Shown here piece by piece: positions 6,450 through 8,702 of a stretch of DNA of 8,702 nt. Each line of letters begins with the position of its first letter. The first letter of the stretch is position 1. Origin of the DNA: Planctomycetota bacterium (lineage in GTDB: Bacteria; Planctomycetota; GCA-002687715; DRQF01); the NCBI GenBank assembly GCA_015485455.1, contig WFTN01000501.1, forward strand, positions 1 through 8,702. The letters run 5' to 3'. Position numbers and translations under genes: made by a program. Below the pieces are notes generated by a model. It ran no database searches. It was not told the DNA's origin and worked only from the letters and a program-made list of their open reading frames with translations.

Positions 6450-7744
6450 TGGCCCATTGGTCGAATAATGTGAGCGGCCCATTTCGCTGAACCAACTGCC
6501 GCTCTAACGGTCTTCATGATTCGTTCAGCGTCCATTTTCATCAATTCTTTTCCGTGTCCCAGGTAAGAAGCCCCTTTCACATGGCAATCAATCAGGTTCC
6601 AGCAGGAAGTGCTTACCGAGTCGAGACCCCGAATGAAGCTACCATAGAATTTACGCTTCGCCCGCCTCAAGTCCGCAGGCTTAGGTCCTTCCTTCAAGAC
6701 CCGAGCCATTCCCTCCATGAGTGCTTTCTCCAACTTTTCTGGTACTGGAGTATCCCCTGCCAACATGAGGAATGCGAATTCCCGCTCGACAGAAGCTGAA
6801 AAGCCAAAGCTATCGTCGATCAGATTCGCCCGATAGAGTTGGGAATGAAAGTCTGTTCCTTTGCTCAAGACAGATGATAAGAAAAGGTCAAAGCACATTT
6901 CGACTTCCCCGAGAGTAACACCCAGGGAATTCGGATCGAACTGGCAGCCCAAATGCAATTTGGGACCAACAACCGACATGTTTTCTACCATGCGCCTCTT
7001 CTTCGGCACCTTCCGGGGTCTCTTTTGGTGACGGGTAAAAGAAACCGTATCAGGGATATTTTTGCTGATGATCGCCTCGGCAAGATCGCAAACTTGGTTG
7101 GGATCACAATCCCCAGCGACGGCCAATTGCATGTTCTTTGGGGAATAGAAAGTACGGTGACACAAGTAAAGATCATCGGAGGTGATCAATTGGATGCTCT
7201 CAACTGTTCCAGCGATGTCAACGGCAACTGGGTGGTTGAAATAGAGCGACTCTAAGACCCCCATGTATCCCCGCCAGGAAGGATCATCCCGATACATGTT
7301 GATCTCTTCCGCGATAATCCCCTTCTCTTTGTCAACCAACTTCGGCGTGAACCAGGGACGAGTGACGAAATCAACCAGAATGCCAAGACTCTCGTTGAAT
7401 CTTTCCGAACACTCAATGAGATATCCTGTGTGGTTGAAACTCGTCATGGCATTACTTGAACAGCCCAAAGCCGCAAGCTTGTCCATAACATCGCCGTCCT
7501 CTTTTTCGAACATCTTGTGCTCAAGAAAATGAGCAATACCCGCAGGTAACCTCTGACGCTTCTTGCTCAAGCTTGTGCTGAAATCGTTGTCAATGGAACC
7601 GTAGTTAGTCCCCAAGAGAGCGTACTTCTTACCAAAACCCTTCTTCACTGCGATCTTGACTGTCAATCCACAGTCTAACACCCGGTGATGGATAGTTTCG
7701 CCAACGCCCTTCTCTATCCAGTTGCCAGCTTCAGCTTTCTTCAT
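6446..7744 (-). CDS. M16-family zinc metallopeptidase, catalytic (HxxEH) subunit, YmfH-like
   Basis: 432 aa, the length of a single-unit M16 (pitrilysin/insulinase superfamily) subunit. The inverted zinc motif HFLEH lies at 72-76 in 'GIAHFLEHKMF': both His bind zinc and Glu75 is the catalytic base. The third ligand is most likely Glu147 in 'KGIIAEEINMYRDDP' (141-155). A second M16-like half follows, including 'FHSQLYRANLIDDSFGF', but without a clear Arg...Tyr pair of its own. Such subunits normally pair with a partner that contributes Arg/Tyr, and the gene immediately upstream in the operon fits that partner. The arrangement resembles the Bacillus YmfF-YmfH pair and other two-gene M16 sets; substrates are probably short peptides inside the two-shell chamber. 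No signal peptide is visible (MKKAEAGNW), so it is predicted cytoplasmic. The start ATG has an ideal AAGGAGGT site 5 nt upstream. It overlaps the upstream gene by 14 nt and miaA by 4 nt. Confidence 0.92.
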   Translation of the reverse strand: MKKAEAGNWIEKGVGETIHHRVLDCGLTVKIAVKKGFGKKYALLGTNYGSIDNDFSTSLSKKRQRLPAGIAHFLEHKMFEKEDGDVMDKLAALGCSSNAMTSFNHTGYLIECSERFNESLGILVDFVTRPWFTPKLVDKEKGIIAEEINMYRDDPSWRGYMGVLESLYFNHPVAVDIAGTVESIQLITSDDLYLCHRTFYSPKNMQLAVAGDCDPNQVCDLAEAIISKNIPDTVSFTRHQKRPRKVPKKRRMVENMSVVGPKLHLGCQFDPNSLGVTLGEVEMCFDLFLSSVLSKGTDFHSQLYRANLIDDSFGFSASVEREFAFLMLAGDTPVPEKLEKALMEGMARVLKEGPKPADLRRAKRKFYGSFIRGLDSVSTSCWNLIDCHVKGASYLGHGKELMKMDAERIMKTVRAAVGSAKWAAHIIRPMGQ

Positions 7745-8702
7745 GAGCTACCTCCTTCGGAGAGAGCGTGAAAATAGTATCCAAGCGCATGCGCTCCATG
7801 ATATTGGCAATCTTCGATTTCTTGACCGATGTATAGCGGTCAAAGAGAGACGATGCCGTTTTGTCTTTGCGCCCCCCTAACATCTGTCCCATGTGAAAAT
7901 TGATCATGGAATCGGGAGAATCGCTCAAGGACGAAAAGTGTTTCCTCAGTGTGGCATAAACGGGCTGCAAATCATCGTCAGAGAACCGCCCCTTCGCCAG
8001 GGCACGGACTTGAGCCCGGACAATCTTCACAACTTCTTCGACATTCGTAACGTCCACCCCGGCACTGACGGCACAAACCCCATTGGAGGCATCCATCCCC
8101 GATCCAATAGAATAAGCAAGACTTCTTTTCTCCCGCACTTCCCTAAAGAGCTTAGAGGAGGAAACACCGCCCAAAAGCATGTCCGCAAGAACTGCCCCGT
8201 AAGCATCGTTGCGGCGATTGTATTTCTCAACACGATAACCCATGGCCAAACGTCCCTGGGTTAGATTTTCGCGTTCAGAAACCCGCTGAAGACGTTTGCG
8301 AATGGGAGGAGACTTAAGAGTCTTGGACACCCACTCCCCCCGAGACTTCAAAGTCAATTTCGCCTTGAGAATCTTCTTGATCTCCGAAGTCTTGCGGGGC
8401 GAAATCGCATAGATAAACAAAGGAGATTCGGCGACGAACTGAGTTAACTCAGCGGCGACACCTTCCGGCGTCAAGCTGGCGACCTCTTCCGGAAGCCCAA
8501 ACGCTGGCCGACCAAAGGGATGGTCACCAAACATGGCTCGAACCATTTGTTGGTTGGCGTACTGCCCCTTGTTGTCGGTTTGAGAAGCGATCGCGCGGAG
8601 AAGGTTGCGTTTCTCTCGGTCGAAGTCTTCAATGTCGAAATCCTTTCGAGCCAAGAAAGGGTCGCTAAGAAGCTCGCTCACGTAACCTAGAACATGGGCG
8701 AG
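7731..8702 (-). CDS. M16-family peptidase-like subunit carrying the R/Y substrate-binding motif, YmfF-like (5' end outside window)
   Basis: The frame is open to the right edge: the bases beyond the GTG at 8681 read LAHVLGY without a stop, so the start is outside. About 323 residues are visible, ending at TGA 7731-7733. The second M16 domain is clear: 'LADMLLGGVSSSKLFREVREKRSLAYSIGSG' region, with the 'LF.evREk.sLaY' pattern in which Arg and Tyr contact the substrate in the M16 partner subunit. The first domain is only partly visible (from 'SELLSDPF', helix preceding 'DFDREKRNLLRAI'), and whether an HxxEH motif exists upstream cannot be seen. The visible position equivalent to the distal Glu region (DREKRNLLRAIASQTDN) lacks the E-(E/L)-I pattern of active subunits, which suggests a catalytically inactive partner. 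It is the first visible gene of the operon and overlaps the HxxEH gene by 14 nt (ATGAAGAAAGCTGA). Confidence 0.88.
   Translation of the reverse strand, partial: LAHVLGYVSELLSDPFLARKDFDIEDFDREKRNLLRAIASQTDNKGQYANQQMVRAMFGDHPFGRPAFGLPEEVASLTPEGVAAELTQFVAESPLFIYAISPRKTSEIKKILKAKLTLKSRGEWVSKTLKSPPIRKRLQRVSERENLTQGRLAMGYRVEKYNRRNDAYGAVLADMLLGGVSSSKLFREVREKRSLAYSIGSGMDASNGVCAVSAGVDVTNVEEVVKIVRAQVRALAKGRFSDDDLQPVYATLRKHFSSLSDSPDSMINFHMGQMLGGRKDKTASSLFDRYTSVKKSKIANIMERMRLDTIFTLSPKEVAHEES
7745..7757 (-). promoter_or_regulatory. Consensus Shine-Dalgarno of the HxxEH peptidase, inside the upstream coding region
   Basis: On the - strand AAGGAGGT precedes ATG 7744 with 5 nt (AGCTC) between. It is a full match to the anti-Shine-Dalgarno complement and lies within the last codons (PKEVA) of the upstream peptidase gene. 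It fixes the start of the downstream gene and suggests efficient, coupled initiation. Confidence 0.8.

Noticed and set aside
6450..6482. 11-codon N-terminal extension of miaA from ATG 6482
   Set aside because: It overlaps the peptidase gene in another frame; the ATGA junction start gives the normal short distance to the P-loop.
1..8702. Mobile element, CRISPR array, toxin-antitoxin or defence island
   Set aside because: No transposase, integrase, direct-repeat array, tRNA or small paired gene module is visible; gene content is housekeeping plus envelope proteins with uniform-looking base composition.

Overview
The window is ordinary, densely coded bacterial chromosome of moderate GC (about half, by eye). 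I see no CRISPR array, phage gene, insertion sequence, tRNA or rRNA. The gene set suggests a free-living, probably Gram-negative bacterium: a Deg/HtrA-like PDZ protein, a secreted PcRGLX-type (exo-rhamnogalacturonan lyase-like) protein, a lipoprotein, and a long-form histidyl-tRNA synthetase. The PcRGLX-like protein together with paired M16 peptidases would fit a Planctomycetota or neighbouring lineage, but this is a weak inference with no marker gene behind it.

Layout, left to right. (1) The 3' end of a two-PDZ protein on the + strand (1-502). (2) A large secreted protein on the - strand (517-2694), converging on the first gene with only 14 bp between stop codons; it has the PcRGLX-like beta-barrel and alpha/alpha-toroid architecture. 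(3) nadD on the + strand (2772-3368), divergent from the secreted protein across a 77-bp gap. (4) A perfect 16-bp hairpin (3384-3419) between the convergent nadD and hisS. (5) hisS on the - strand (3428-4795). (6) A 187-bp divergent intergenic region holding two good back-to-back sigma70-type promoters. (7) A small orphan lipoprotein gene on the + strand (4983-5405) with its own intrinsic terminator. (8) A - strand operon entering from the right edge: an M16 peptidase subunit with the R/Y motif (partial), an M16 peptidase with the HxxEH zinc motif, and miaA. These are joined by a 14-nt overlap and then an ATGA overlap.

The genes fall into housekeeping functions (NAD synthesis, histidyl-tRNA charging, tRNA A37 prenylation) and cell-envelope or secreted functions (PDZ protein, lyase-like protein, lipoprotein, M16 pair). 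I found no clear new defence or mobile system. The items most worth a second look are the orphan lipoprotein with its well-formed transcription unit, the lyase-like protein with its internal basic tract, the MiaA P-loop with Asn in place of Thr/Ser, and the translationally coupled M16-M16-miaA operon.
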